From Accumulibacter sp. (GTDB lineage: Bacteria; Pseudomonadota; Gammaproteobacteria; Burkholderiales; Rhodocyclaceae): a stretch of DNA of 64,000 bases. The translations under genes were made by a program, and so were the position numbers. Each line of letters starts with the position of its first letter. The first letter of the stretch is position 1. The stretch is from positions 24,090 to 88,089 of the forward strand of contig NZ_JAPUVR010000140.1 in assembly GCF_029255125.1 (NCBI RefSeq), read 5' to 3'. The notes under the pieces were generated by a model. The model worked only from the letters and a program-made list of their open reading frames with translations, was not told the DNA's origin and searched no databases. Of the stretch, positions 9,237-17,563 are shown piece by piece.

Positions 9237-9872
9237 ATGTTACCCAAGCGGTCCGAGTTTTTTGAGCTTCTCGCGGCACACAGCGAGCGCGTTCTGGCGG
9301 GTGCCAGCGCCATGCTGCGCCTGGTCAGCAGTCTGGGGGTCAGTCAGGGCGATGTCGCTGCGCTGGTCGAGGAGATCAACATGAACGAGGCAAGTTCGGA
9401 CCAGATCAAAGCTGACCTGATGACCATGCTGCACAAGTCGTTCGTCACGCCGCTGAATCGCGACCAAGTCTATGCCCTGACGCTGGACATCGACAGCGTA
9501 ATGAACAAGGTGCAGGATGTCGCGCAGGCGGTCAGCATCTACAACATCACCGAATCAAGCCGCGAGTCGCACGAGTTGGCGTCGATGACCGTTGATGCCT
9601 GCACGCGTCTGACGCGCGCCATCGCGTCGCTGAAGGAGCGCGAGCGCAATCAGGAAACGGTGAACCTCTGTGTCGAGATCGAGCGCATCGAGGAGAAGTC
9701 GGTCGCCGTGATCTACAAGGCGATCAAAGCCCTGTTCGATGCCGAGGGTGACGAGCGTGCCGCCATGCGGGCGATGCGCATGCGACAGTTCTATTCGCTG
9801 CAGGAGAAGGTGCTGCGGGCAACCAAGAAGGCGGCGCAAACCCTCGAGGAAATCCTGCTGCAGAATGCCTGA
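9237..9872 (+). CDS. DUF47 (PhoU-like) Pit accessory protein, copy 2
   Basis: A 211-residue paralog of the gene at 7459-8097. Shared blocks include EFFELLAAH at the start, TPLNRDQVYAL, YNITESS, ETVNLCVEIERIEEKS and MRQFYSLQEKVL. The same strong ribosome site (GGGAGGTAATC) precedes ATG 9237. Like copy 1 it should be a cytoplasmic helical protein acting on Pit or on phosphate signalling. The two copies differ in the acidic region (EINMNEASSDQIK here), so they may have different partners or metal affinity. It ends just before a strong GC hairpin. Confidence 0.87.
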   Translation: MLPKRSEFFELLAAHSERVLAGASAMLRLVSSLGVSQGDVAALVEEINMNEASSDQIKADLMTMLHKSFVTPLNRDQVYALTLDIDSVMNKVQDVAQAVSIYNITESSRESHELASMTVDACTRLTRAIASLKERERNQETVNLCVEIERIEEKSVAVIYKAIKALFDAEGDERAAMRAMRMRQFYSLQEKVLRATKKAAQTLEEILLQNA

Positions 9873-9899
9873 GCTTGTTTGTCTGGCGCGCCGATCGTG

Positions 9900-9926
9900 C
9901 GCCGGCCGGTGACTGCCCGGCCGGCG
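9900..9926 (+). terminator. Likely terminator of the DUF47-pit-DUF47 cluster
   Basis: CGCCGGCCGG (9900-9909) and CCGGCCGGCG (9917-9926) form a perfect 10-bp stem with a 7-base loop, followed by TTGTT. The U-run is weak, but the stem lies 28 bases after the stop codon of the last gene. Confidence 0.5.
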
Positions 9927-10011
9927 TTGTTCGCTTGGGCGCCGACGACTGGTCTTCTCGCAGGAGCAGCGCGGCGCACCGTGCTGTCGGACGTCGTGTG
10001 AGCAGGCGGCG

Positions 10012-10629
10012 ATGTCCGTCTTGGCCAGCAGCGCAGTCGTTGCTTCGCTTCAAGAGGTCAAGGGGATCTCTTTCCCCGGTGACATACGACCCGGTCAGAT
10101 TCTGGTGACCGGCCCGCCGGGCGCCGGCAAGAGCACATTGATCATGCGCCTAGGCGGCTGGTCGGAAGAGGGCTATCTCGACCTCGGTCGCAAGCATTGG
10201 TGGCGTTCGGAGATCCTGGCCGTCCGGCCGCGCGAAATACACCTCGGGATGCCTTTCATCGGGCTGCCGAGCGCAGCCGCGGTCTTTGACGGCGAATTCT
10301 TGCAAAGCACACCTTTCCCACCGGTCGATTTTGCGCGCATCATCCTGCCGCCAGGCAAGCGCTACTTCTTTTCGGTCGACTGGTACCGGCGTTACGTTTT
10401 CGAGTTCCTTCTACCTCCGGCCGACTTGCTGCTGGCGCGACGCACCGCGCGCGCGCAGGAGAGCACGCACCCGATCGACAGCCAGATCAGTCTTGCGATC
10501 TGTGCGGCGCAACTCGATGTCTTCCGGCGTGTCGCCGAGTTTCTGCACGCGCGAGGGTTCTACGTCTACCACCGCGAGACGACGGATTGTCCCCCCCAGC
10601 GCTTTGTGACCGCCCAGTCTCAGCCGTGA
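10012..10629 (+). CDS. Small P-loop NTPase/kinase-like protein
   Basis: A 205-residue protein with a clear Walker A motif, VTGPPGAGKSTLI, at 32-44 and little else recognisable. A motif RIILPPGKRYFFSVDWYRRY and a possible lid RRTARAQESTHP follow, a layout like small nucleoside or adenylate-type kinases. It is joined to the following phosphatase gene by a TGATG overlap, so the two products are made together. The pair suggests opposing or sequential activities (kinase or NTPase with phosphatase), but no substrate can be named. ATG 10012 has only a weak AGGCGG ribosome site. Confidence 0.7.
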   Translation: MSVLASSAVVASLQEVKGISFPGDIRPGQILVTGPPGAGKSTLIMRLGGWSEEGYLDLGRKHWWRSEILAVRPREIHLGMPFIGLPSAAAVFDGEFLQSTPFPPVDFARIILPPGKRYFFSVDWYRRYVFEFLLPPADLLLARRTARAQESTHPIDSQISLAICAAQLDVFRRVAEFLHARGFYVYHRETTDCPPQRFVTAQSQP

Positions 10630-12074
10630 TGAGGCGCAGGAGCTGGCGGGCACGCAAGCTATCGAGTCTCCTGGCCCGGATCAAGGGGGTTCTGGCTCGC
10701 TTCGGTTTTGGTTGGGGCCACAACCTGAAGCACGGCGAAGCCTACCGCCTCGGAAGCACGAAAGTGCGGGTACCCCTTGACGCCGTTCCTATCGAGATCA
10801 CGCTCGGACTGAATGATCGGCGGCTTCATCTGTACCGCGAGAACCGCCTGGATCGGGAGGGGAAGCCGGTCTGGCTGGAGAGCTTCATCATTGTCGACCC
10901 GCGCACGTATATGCGCCGGATCAGTGGCTTCGTGCGCCTGAGTCCGAAGAGCTGGCTTGCCCTGGGATCAAGCGACGAACTCCAGAAGGTCATTTTCGAC
11001 TATCCCGCGGCAATCGACGAGCAGCACATGGTGCTGATCTACGGTCGAGATGAACTCATTTTCCGCAATCTGAGCGACGCGGGGACGGCGATTGCGCCGG
11101 TCATCGACAGTGTCGGTTTGAGCCGAATCGGTCGGCTGCGGCGGCTGCGCGAAATCATAGGTGGACCGATCGAACTGCTGCCGCGCGACGACGCATTGCC
11201 GCTGATCGAGCAGGTCAACCGCTTGATGCGCAGCGAAGCATACCGTTCGACCGACGAACGCGGTCTGCCTGGCGGACTGATCGCTTTGCCGCGCAGCATG
11301 ACCCCGGTCATCGTCGCCGACCTGCACGCGCAGGTCGACAACCTGCTCACCGTATTGGCTCAGAACGCCTTCCTCGACGCGCTGGAGGAGGGCTGCGCGG
11401 CGCTCGTCATTCTTGGCGATGCCGTCCATTGCGAGCTCGACGGACAACTGGCCGAGATGGAAAGCTCGATGGTCCTGATGGATCTGATCCTCCGCCTGAA
11501 GCTGTGCTTTCCCAGCCAAGTCTTCTACCTCCGCGGTAACCATGACTCGTTTTCCGAGGATTTGGCCAAGGACGGGATCCCACAAGGACTGTTGTGGGCG
11601 AAGGAACTCAGTCTCAAACGCGGTCCGTCGTACCTGAAAGCGATGCAGGAGTTTTATGACCTCTTGCCTTACGTAGTTGTCTCGCCCGATTTCATCGCCT
11701 GCCACGCGGCGCCTCCAACCAGCAAGGTGACTCGGCAGATGCTGATCGAGATCCATCAGAATCCCAGCCTGATCTCTGAACTGACCAGTAATCGCCTGCG
11801 CCGGCCTAATCGCCCGCTTGGCTACAGTGGGCGCAACGTAGCGAAGTTCCGCCATTCGTTGCACCTTGATCCGGCCACGCCGTTGATCGTCGGTCACACG
11901 CCAATCGACAACGAGGCGACGGTTTGGCTGAACGTCGACGGAATCGAAAACCATCATGTCCTGTTCAGCGCGTGCCCGAACACCGTAGGGGTCTTTGCGC
12001 GTGTTGGCGGTAGGATGATACCCCTGATCTATCCGGTGGACGCTTTGAGCTCAATGATCAACGCACTGGCCTAG
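10629..12074 (+). CDS. PPP-like metallophosphatase with N-terminal FHA-like region
   Basis: A 481-residue protein. The C-terminal half has the metallophosphoesterase motifs in order: VADLHAQ (D231, H233), LGDAVH (D264), RGNHD (N304, H305), ACHAAPP (H359) and VGHTP (H423). This resembles Ser/Thr protein phosphatases, although the GDxxDRG block is degenerate (GDAVHCE). Residues about 98-155 (LALGSSDELQKVIFDY, then EQHMVLIYGRDEL) resemble a phosphothreonine-reading FHA domain. The N-terminus is strongly basic. ATG 10629 overlaps the stop of the P-loop gene, which decides the start; the frame stays open to TTG 10587. A phosphoprotein phosphatase role is inference from the motifs. Confidence 0.75.
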   Translation: MRRRSWRARKLSSLLARIKGVLARFGFGWGHNLKHGEAYRLGSTKVRVPLDAVPIEITLGLNDRRLHLYRENRLDREGKPVWLESFIIVDPRTYMRRISGFVRLSPKSWLALGSSDELQKVIFDYPAAIDEQHMVLIYGRDELIFRNLSDAGTAIAPVIDSVGLSRIGRLRRLREIIGGPIELLPRDDALPLIEQVNRLMRSEAYRSTDERGLPGGLIALPRSMTPVIVADLHAQVDNLLTVLAQNAFLDALEEGCAALVILGDAVHCELDGQLAEMESSMVLMDLILRLKLCFPSQVFYLRGNHDSFSEDLAKDGIPQGLLWAKELSLKRGPSYLKAMQEFYDLLPYVVVSPDFIACHAAPPTSKVTRQMLIEIHQNPSLISELTSNRLRRPNRPLGYSGRNVAKFRHSLHLDPATPLIVGHTPIDNEATVWLNVDGIENHHVLFSACPNTVGVFARVGGRMIPLIYPVDALSSMINALA

Positions 12075-12145
12075 ACGAGCTTGGCTGACGCAGTCCGCGC
12101 TGCCAGCGCGCAGGTAGGACGGCGATTTGCGTCCTGCGCCTTAGC

Positions 12146-12174
12146 TTGGTGTTCGATCGTACGTGGACTATAAT
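12146..12174 (+). promoter_or_regulatory. sigma70 promoter of ssrA
   Basis: TTGGTG (12146-12151) and a perfect TATAAT (12169-12174) are separated by 17 bases. The predicted transcript start is near 12181, immediately before the acceptor piece of the permuted tmRNA, so the promoter fits the RNA gene and not the phosphatase gene. Confidence 0.8.
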
Positions 12175-12179
12175 CCAAC

Positions 12180-12440
12180 TATGGTCGTAATTCCGGCAAA
12201 CCGGAAGCGCTTTGGACGCGGGTTCGATTCCCGCCACCTCCACCACTACGGGGGTGTACTGGTTTCGACAGGGTGAAATATGGCGAGCAGGCGACCCGAG
12301 AGGCGACGGACGTAATCCGCGCAAAACCACAAACGCCAACGATGAGCGTTTCGCACTGGCCGCTTAAGGCTTGCTGAGGGCGTAGCCGCCCGATAAACAG
12401 AATGGCTATCGGCGGGGGCTTCGGTCCCCGTCGTCATTTG
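12180..12440 (+). ncRNA. ssrA: Permuted (two-piece) tmRNA, tag ANDERFALAA
   Basis: The tRNA-like 3' end comes first. A hairpin TTCCGG-CAAA-CCGGAA (12191-12206) leads to a T arm GCGGG-TTCGATT-CCCGC (12218-12234) and acceptor strand CACCTCC plus ACCA, ending at 12245. After only four bases (CTAC) the 5' acceptor strand GGGGGTG begins at 12250 and pairs with CACCTCC (one G-U). The coding piece then has the conserved GTTTCGAC and the tag reading frame GCC...TAA at 12335-12367, encoding ANDERFALAA. Pseudoknot stems follow. The order acceptor-then-coding is the circularly permuted form known from betaproteobacteria, in which processing gives two RNAs. The 3' boundary is approximate; a GCTCGCG/CGCGAGC hairpin at 12448-12467 may end transcription. 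Confidence 0.93.
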
Positions 12441-12447
12441 GAAGATG

Positions 12448-12467
12448 GCTCGCGCGTTACCGCGAGC
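12448..12467 (+). terminator. Hairpin downstream of tmRNA
   Basis: GCTCGCG (12448-12454) and CGCGAGC (12461-12467) form a 7-bp stem after the tmRNA coding piece. No U-run follows, so it could be part of the RNA or a processing signal and not a terminator. Confidence 0.35.
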
Positions 12468-12540
12468 TACGAGGGTCTAGGAGCTATGAGCGTCTAGCGA
12501 TGCGGCATCGCGTCGTGCCCGTCGTCGCTCGGCGGCTGTC

Positions 12541-12957
12541 CTATCGGTTCTCTGCGGTCGTCAGGAAGCTGTTGATCTGTTCATCGACTTCGTTACGCTC
12601 CGCTTCGCCTAGCGGCTCACCGTCACGATGGGAGTTGTTGTAGTCGGTCAGTTGCGATTCGAGTGCGTTGAACTTGGAAGGCGGGGATTGGCGCAGGCGA
12701 GCCAGACGGCGGATCAGGCGTTGCTGGGCAAATGTTTCGGACGGGTCGGGCTTACCCAGAAGGTATTCGGAGCCACGCTTGGTCGTGACGACCATTGAGT
12801 TCGACTCAAGGCTGTAACCGGTGACCGGGGAAGTCCTGATGTGCGAAGACGAGGGAAACCGAGGATTGCTTCCGTAGACCCTTCCTTCAATACACACAAG
12901 GGTTTCGCCTTCACGGGTGATCAGTTCAAGAATCTTCCAGTTATTGAGGATATTCAT
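12541..12957 (-). CDS. Hypothetical protein
   Basis: A 138-residue soluble protein I do not recognise. The first half looks like a small beta-rich domain (WKILELITREGETLVCIEGR, then SNSMVVTTKRGSEYLLG). The second half is charged and helical (FAQQRLIRRLARLR, then AERNEVDEQINSFLTT). The start is supported by GGGGAG 5 bases upstream of the ATG and by a plausible promoter further upstream. It is convergent with ssrA. The frame is well behaved and has no overlap with known genes, so it is probably real. Confidence 0.65.
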   Translation of the reverse strand: MNILNNWKILELITREGETLVCIEGRVYGSNPRFPSSSHIRTSPVTGYSLESNSMVVTTKRGSEYLLGKPDPSETFAQQRLIRRLARLRQSPPSKFNALESQLTDYNNSHRDGEPLGEAERNEVDEQINSFLTTAENR

Positions 12958-13005
12958 TAGTGCTCCCCGACCCGACCAAATCGCGACGTACTACAACAGG
13001 ATATG

Positions 13006-13033
13006 ATTTTACGCCAAAAAAAAGCGTTGTACA
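13006..13033 (-). promoter_or_regulatory. Candidate promoter for the hypothetical gene at 12541-12957
   Basis: On the minus strand TGTACA (13033-13028) and TAAAAT (13011-13006) are 16 bases apart with a T-rich spacer, about 50 bases upstream of the start codon. The AT-rich run stands out from the GC-rich surroundings. Confidence 0.4.
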
Positions 13034-13449
13034 CCGTTTCGAGCGAAACCACCCTTGCGCGCGCCCGCCTTGCGTCTCACCGATGGCCTGCCTGGGCCGG
13101 TGACTTTCGTATGGACGTCAGACCGTAAGCTGGCGCACACCGGTGGTCGCAGAGATTCCCTTGCTGGGCTTCGCCGATCACGCAACGCACCCTTGCACCC
13201 TTGCACCGTGGCCCACTGGGCGAGCTCGATCGCGTTCTGTCTGACGCGGCCATGGCTGCTGGCGTCCTCGACAAACTTGCGAGGCCTCACCGGGAACGTT
13301 CGTAAGTCGTCAAAGCAAAATTCGTGCCGCCTCTCACAAGGCTCTGCTTGTTCCGATAAAACAGTACAGTAGGATACGAATCAAAAGCCTTCTGCGAGCC
13401 GCGTGTAAAGTTTTCCGACAGATCGCCGGGCCTTGCTGTCGCGCGCCAA
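13034..13449. other. Intergenic stretch without a supported gene
   Basis: About 415 bases between the hypothetical gene and the APH-kinase fusion. Short open frames exist on both strands but have no ribosome site or recognisable sequence. A short tandem repeat GCACCCTT occurs twice near 13190-13206. This may be eroded coding DNA. Confidence 0.5.
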
Positions 13450-14943
13450 CTAGAGCAGATGCCGGCGTTCCTGATCGGTCAGCCCTTCGATACGAGCCAT
13501 CTGTCGCACCAGGACGGCGGCGCTCGCTTCCGACGCGTCATGTCCGCGGGCGCGGCGGCGCCGGATGCGCGCGCGCAGTTGCGCTTCGCTGGCTTGCGGG
13601 GCGACGATGTGAAATGGCACGCCAGTGCTCTTGGCCAATTCATGAAAGCGCTCGCGCCATGAACGTTCGAGGAAGGCTGCGTCCACCACTGCTGACCAAC
13701 CGTGGGCCAGAGCCTCGGCGGCCATATCATGCAAACGGGAATAGGTTCGTTCGCTCGCCTCGGTCGAGTAGATTCCACGATCGACCGGCGACTTGCTGTC
13801 GGCGGTTGCTGCCAGGCCGAACAGGCGTTTTCGCTCGACATCCGAGCGCAGGCGGATGGTTGACGCGCCGGCATCCTGCAGAACGAGTCGGCGCGCGGCG
13901 CGGCTCTTGCCGCAGCCAGCGACGCCGTGTGTGATGATCAGTCGTCGGGCGCGAGCTTGCGTGAGGCGGAGGCCAAGTGCGAGGTACTGGCTGGCGGCAG
14001 ACAGTTCGTCCGACCGCTGCGCGGCCCGCACCGCTTCGATCTTGGCGCGCACGAGAGCGCGATACACCGCGTAGAAGCGCAGAACGGCAAGCGCGCCATA
14101 ATCGCCGCTGGCGCTCAGCCACTCGTTGATGAACCAGCCAGCCAGTGCCGACTGCTGGTGGCTAAGGAGATCGATGTAGGTGAATGCGATCTCGCTTGCA
14201 ACGTCAATCCAGCGCAGGACTTCACTGAATTCGATACAGTCGAAAGGTCTGACGCGCGATCCAATCAGCACCAGGTTGCCCAAGTGCAGGTCGCCATGGC
14301 ACTCGCGTATTCGGCCGCCAGCGCGGCGGGCCGCAAGCTGTGGCGTCAGGCGAGTGAAGTCACGCAACGACCAAGCAGCGAGCGAATTGAGCTGCGCCTG
14401 TATCGGGCCATCGGGGAGCAGCGCTTCGAGCTCGGTGAAGTTGTCCAACACCTGGGCGCGCACCAGCTCTGGTCGACCAAATTCGCTCGTTGGTGGTGCG
14501 ACCGCCGCTGCTTGGTGAAAGGTGGCGATCGCTGTGCCGAGCTCGGAGATGTGTTCTGGAAACAGATGGCGGTGCACGCAAAGCCGGTCGAGGCGTCCAC
14601 TTTCCGCGAAGCGGCGCATTTTCACGGCATACTCGAGTGGCTTGCCCGATCCGCCGATCTGGGGACCGGCGTCTCCGTCGACGATACTGACCACCTCGAG
14701 GTAGAGGTCGGGGGCAAAACGGCGGTTGAGCTGCAGTTCGGCGGAGCAGCAAGCCAAGCGCCGGTCGAGCGTGCCATAGTCAAGAAAGGGCAAGACGACG
14801 GGCTTCTTGATCTTGTAGGCGAAACTGCCGGCGAGGAGTACCCAGGAGGCGTGCGTTTCGACCAGGTCAACTGTCGCTGCCGGTTCGGGGTAGCAGCGGG
14901 GGTTCAGAAGGGCACGGATCAGAGGTGGTAAAGCTTCGCTCAT
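13450..14943 (-). CDS. Bifunctional aminoglycoside phosphotransferase-like / AAA kinase protein
   Basis: A 497-residue fusion. The N-terminal half is kinase-like in the APH fold, with AYKIKKPVV near residue 42-50 (ATP lysine) and the catalytic loop ECHGDLHLGNLV (H216, D218). The C-terminal part is a zeta-toxin/gluconate-kinase-like P-loop domain with Walker A HGVAGCGKSRAA (339-350) and an LID-like SEAQLRARIRRRRARG. Such fusions are widespread in proteobacteria and are annotated as APH family plus ATP-binding protein, but the substrate is unknown. It is not evidence of drug resistance. ATG 14943 is supported by AGGAG 5 bases upstream; the frame extends further without a ribosome site. Confidence 0.8.
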   Translation of the reverse strand: MSEALPPLIRALLNPRCYPEPAATVDLVETHASWVLLAGSFAYKIKKPVVLPFLDYGTLDRRLACCSAELQLNRRFAPDLYLEVVSIVDGDAGPQIGGSGKPLEYAVKMRRFAESGRLDRLCVHRHLFPEHISELGTAIATFHQAAAVAPPTSEFGRPELVRAQVLDNFTELEALLPDGPIQAQLNSLAAWSLRDFTRLTPQLAARRAGGRIRECHGDLHLGNLVLIGSRVRPFDCIEFSEVLRWIDVASEIAFTYIDLLSHQQSALAGWFINEWLSASGDYGALAVLRFYAVYRALVRAKIEAVRAAQRSDELSAASQYLALGLRLTQARARRLIITHGVAGCGKSRAARRLVLQDAGASTIRLRSDVERKRLFGLAATADSKSPVDRGIYSTEASERTYSRLHDMAAEALAHGWSAVVDAAFLERSWRERFHELAKSTGVPFHIVAPQASEAQLRARIRRRRARGHDASEASAAVLVRQMARIEGLTDQERRHLL

Positions 14944-15703
14944 CAAATCTCCTGCAATTCGCACGGCTCGGCGATGGCTGCACAGCACCGCGCCCGACGG
15001 CGCCAAGGCGAGACGCGCTCGACGGCCGGCAAGCCGATACTGTGCGCAGTGCGAAGCATCCTCCTGCGGGCTCCTTCCGTGTGCGCGCGAATGAAGCCTG
15101 AAGCGGAACCAGTGCACAAAGCTGGAGCAAGAATCTCGCTAGACTCGAGTGCAGGGCCTACAGCCAGGTGCTTGCCCGGGAATTTCTCTTGACGCTGGCC
15201 GCCGACACCGGTACTTCCGCCGCCGGCTGCGAGCACGCCGCGATCGCGGAGAGAAACGCTCGGACTGGCTAGGGGCCGCCAGATCGCAAGGAAATTCAGA
15301 TACATGCCAGGAACTCCAAAAGGCTTGGGCGAACGATTGGTGACCGCCGGGCCGGATTGCTCATCGATTGGCCATGCCCAGCGTTCGGCACACCACCCGT
15401 TCGCCCGGGAGGTGTTCGGCTCCCTGCCCAGAGCGCAATCTACACCCACGGCCCGGATAAATCACCTGTCCTGTCAGGCGCTCGTGCACGGCGCCCAGGA
15501 TCACCGGTACCGGGCTTTCAGGAGATTGGTTTAATGATCGTAGTTTCCGACGGCTCGGCGCTGGCCGGGCGCAGCAAGCGAGAACCTGCCCAAACGGGTT
15601 CCGCGCGGGCTCCGAGGAAGTGCGCTAAGCGTTTGACGGCACACTCCTTTCTGCGGATACTTGCCGCTGCCACGGGTGGCGGCTAGCGACCCGGCGGCGT
15701 TCG
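14944..15703. other. Long intergenic stretch, no supported gene
   Basis: About 760 bases between two divergent genes. Several short frames are open on both strands, as expected at this GC content, but none has a good ribosome site or a recognisable product. It probably holds the divergent promoters and may include a decayed gene. Confidence 0.5.
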
Positions 15704-17371
15704 GTGATGCGAAAGGAGACTTGCAGCTTGCAGCGATCGAGGTGGCGTCTGGTCCTGGTTCTGCTCACCGTACCGGTGGCCGTCGTCGTTTTCGGCAGCC
15801 TCTTCGTGCTTGCGGCGGAGCACCTCGAGGGTAGAGAGACCGATTTCTGGTCTGCCCTGGAATGGGCCCTGGCCATGTTGTCGGGTGCCGGTTCGGGCAT
15901 ACTCGCGCGCGGAACTCATCCGCTGACGGTTACCCTGACCATTCTCGCCCAGCTGTTCGGGATGCTGTTCCTGGTCCTGGCCATTCCATTTTGTCTGCGG
16001 CCTTATCTGGAGGAGCGTTTCGAGGCACGCTTGCCGCATTGTCTGCCGCCAATGCGCGACGTCATCCTGTTCTATCACTACAGTTCGACGATCGAATCGG
16101 TCCTCGACGAGTGCCAGCAAAGCGGTACTGCCTTCGTTATCGTCGAGGAGGACATGGCGCTGGCCCGGCGTTTGCGGAATCGCGGCTACGATGTCGTGTT
16201 CGGCAAGATGGATGACGATTCGCGTTTGCTGAGCGGCGTTGAAGGTGCGCGTGCGCTGGTCGCCAACGGGCCCGATCAGGGAAATGCAATGTGCATTCTG
16301 AGCGCCCGCGAGAACGGTTTCGAAGGGCCGATCTACGCCCTCGCTGAAGATCTGCCGTACCGTCCGCCACTTCTCCAAGTGGGCGCTTCCGAGGTGCTTA
16401 CCCCCTTGCCGGTGTTGGTCGCAGGCCTCGCTGCCCGGGCCAGCACGCATATCAGCCCGCCGATCGAGGGCCTGCGCCTGTTAAACAGTCAGGTGGGCGT
16501 TGCCGAATTTCGCGTGCGGGCGAGTAGCCCGCTGGCTGGTGTGCGCCTGAGCGATCTGCACCTGCGCGTACGGCACGGAGTGACCGTCATCGGGCAGTGG
16601 GTCAACGGTAGCTTCGCGGCTGCCGTGCGTTCGGAGACGCGGATCGAGCCGGGCGCGATTCTGGTCGTTGTCGGTGCGCATGCCAATCTGGCGAAGGTGG
16701 AACGGTTGGCAATACCTGTTCGTCGCCGCGGGCCGATCGTTGTTGCGGGTTACGGTGTTGTCGGTCGGCGGCTGGTCGAACTGCTGATCGAGGCTGGCGA
16801 AACGACCACGGTGGTCGATCGGCAGCCAATTCCGGGTGTCGATGTCGTCGGCAACGTCCTTGAGCATGCCACCCTGGAGCGCGCTAGAGTGTGTTGGGCG
16901 AGTGCCGTCGTTCTCGCCTTGAGCAACGATAGCGAGGCGATTTTTGCTACGGCGGTGGTGCGCGATCACGCGCCGGAGGTTCCATTGATCGTTCGCGCCG
17001 AGCGAACCGCGAATGTTGCCCGTCTCTACCAGGCTGGTGCCGATTGCGCTCTCTCGCTCGGTCAGATTGCCGGGCGTACGCTGAGCTATTACTTGCGTGG
17101 GGAACAGGCGGTGGCGATCGATAGTCGCCTCAGGTTCATCCGCGTTTCACCCGGGGCGCTGGTCGGCGGGCACCCGGTACGCGGCCGGGTGCGCGAGCGG
17201 GCGGGCGCGCTGGTGGTGGCGGTCGAGCGCGGGCCGGGTGTGATCGTCGACTTCGAAGACGATTTTTCGCTCCGCGCCGACGACAGCGTGCTCGTTTGTG
17301 GGACCAGCGCGGAGCTGACGTCTTTCGTCCGCGAGTTCAGGACCACTCCGGTTCATGGCCCGCGGCTGTGA
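15704..17371 (+). CDS. Two-RCK-domain potassium channel-like protein with degenerate filter
   Basis: A 555-residue protein. Two N-terminal membrane segments (about 15-38 and 74-98) flank a pore-helix-like region, ALEWALAMLSGAGSGI at 51-66. Two RCK (TrkA-N/TrkA-C) units follow, each with a nucleotide-binding Rossmann core; the second is obvious as PIVVAGYGVVGRRLVELL. This is the layout of a ligand-gated K+ channel. However, the place where TVGYGD is expected reads SGAGSG, so K+ selectivity is doubtful. GTG 15704 and ATG 15707 are possible starts. TTG 15728 has AAGGAG 9 bases upstream and gives a more typical short N-terminus, so the start is uncertain. Confidence 0.75.
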   Translation: MMRKETCSLQRSRWRLVLVLLTVPVAVVVFGSLFVLAAEHLEGRETDFWSALEWALAMLSGAGSGILARGTHPLTVTLTILAQLFGMLFLVLAIPFCLRPYLEERFEARLPHCLPPMRDVILFYHYSSTIESVLDECQQSGTAFVIVEEDMALARRLRNRGYDVVFGKMDDDSRLLSGVEGARALVANGPDQGNAMCILSARENGFEGPIYALAEDLPYRPPLLQVGASEVLTPLPVLVAGLAARASTHISPPIEGLRLLNSQVGVAEFRVRASSPLAGVRLSDLHLRVRHGVTVIGQWVNGSFAAAVRSETRIEPGAILVVVGAHANLAKVERLAIPVRRRGPIVVAGYGVVGRRLVELLIEAGETTTVVDRQPIPGVDVVGNVLEHATLERARVCWASAVVLALSNDSEAIFATAVVRDHAPEVPLIVRAERTANVARLYQAGADCALSLGQIAGRTLSYYLRGEQAVAIDSRLRFIRVSPGALVGGHPVRGRVRERAGALVVAVERGPGVIVDFEDDFSLRADDSVLVCGTSAELTSFVREFRTTPVHGPRL

Positions 17372-17563
17372 CCGATCATGGACCGACCATGGGCGAGCCG
17401 GTTTACTCCGGTCCGCGAATATGGTGTGATGTAAGGGATTCGCCATGGCGCGCGAGCAATCGGCGCGGCTGGGAAAGCCGTTTGCCGCCGGGAGTTCTCG
17501 CCGCTCCGGGGCGAAGCGTCCTGACGAGTTCCCGATCCCCATATATTTTCGGAGGTACAAATC

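Noticed and set aside
12206-12245. Separate truncated tRNA gene with a CCA end
   Set aside because: The acceptor strand pairs with GGGGGTG of the tmRNA coding piece, and no D arm or anticodon arm lies before it.
12245-12440. One-piece tmRNA starting at GGGGGTG
   Set aside because: The matching 3' acceptor strand and CCA lie upstream, at 12235-12245, not downstream of the coding part. So the gene is permuted.
13055-13372. 105-residue plus-strand frame in the intergenic stretch
   Set aside because: No ribosome site, no motif and an unremarkable composition. Could be remnant DNA but not supportable.
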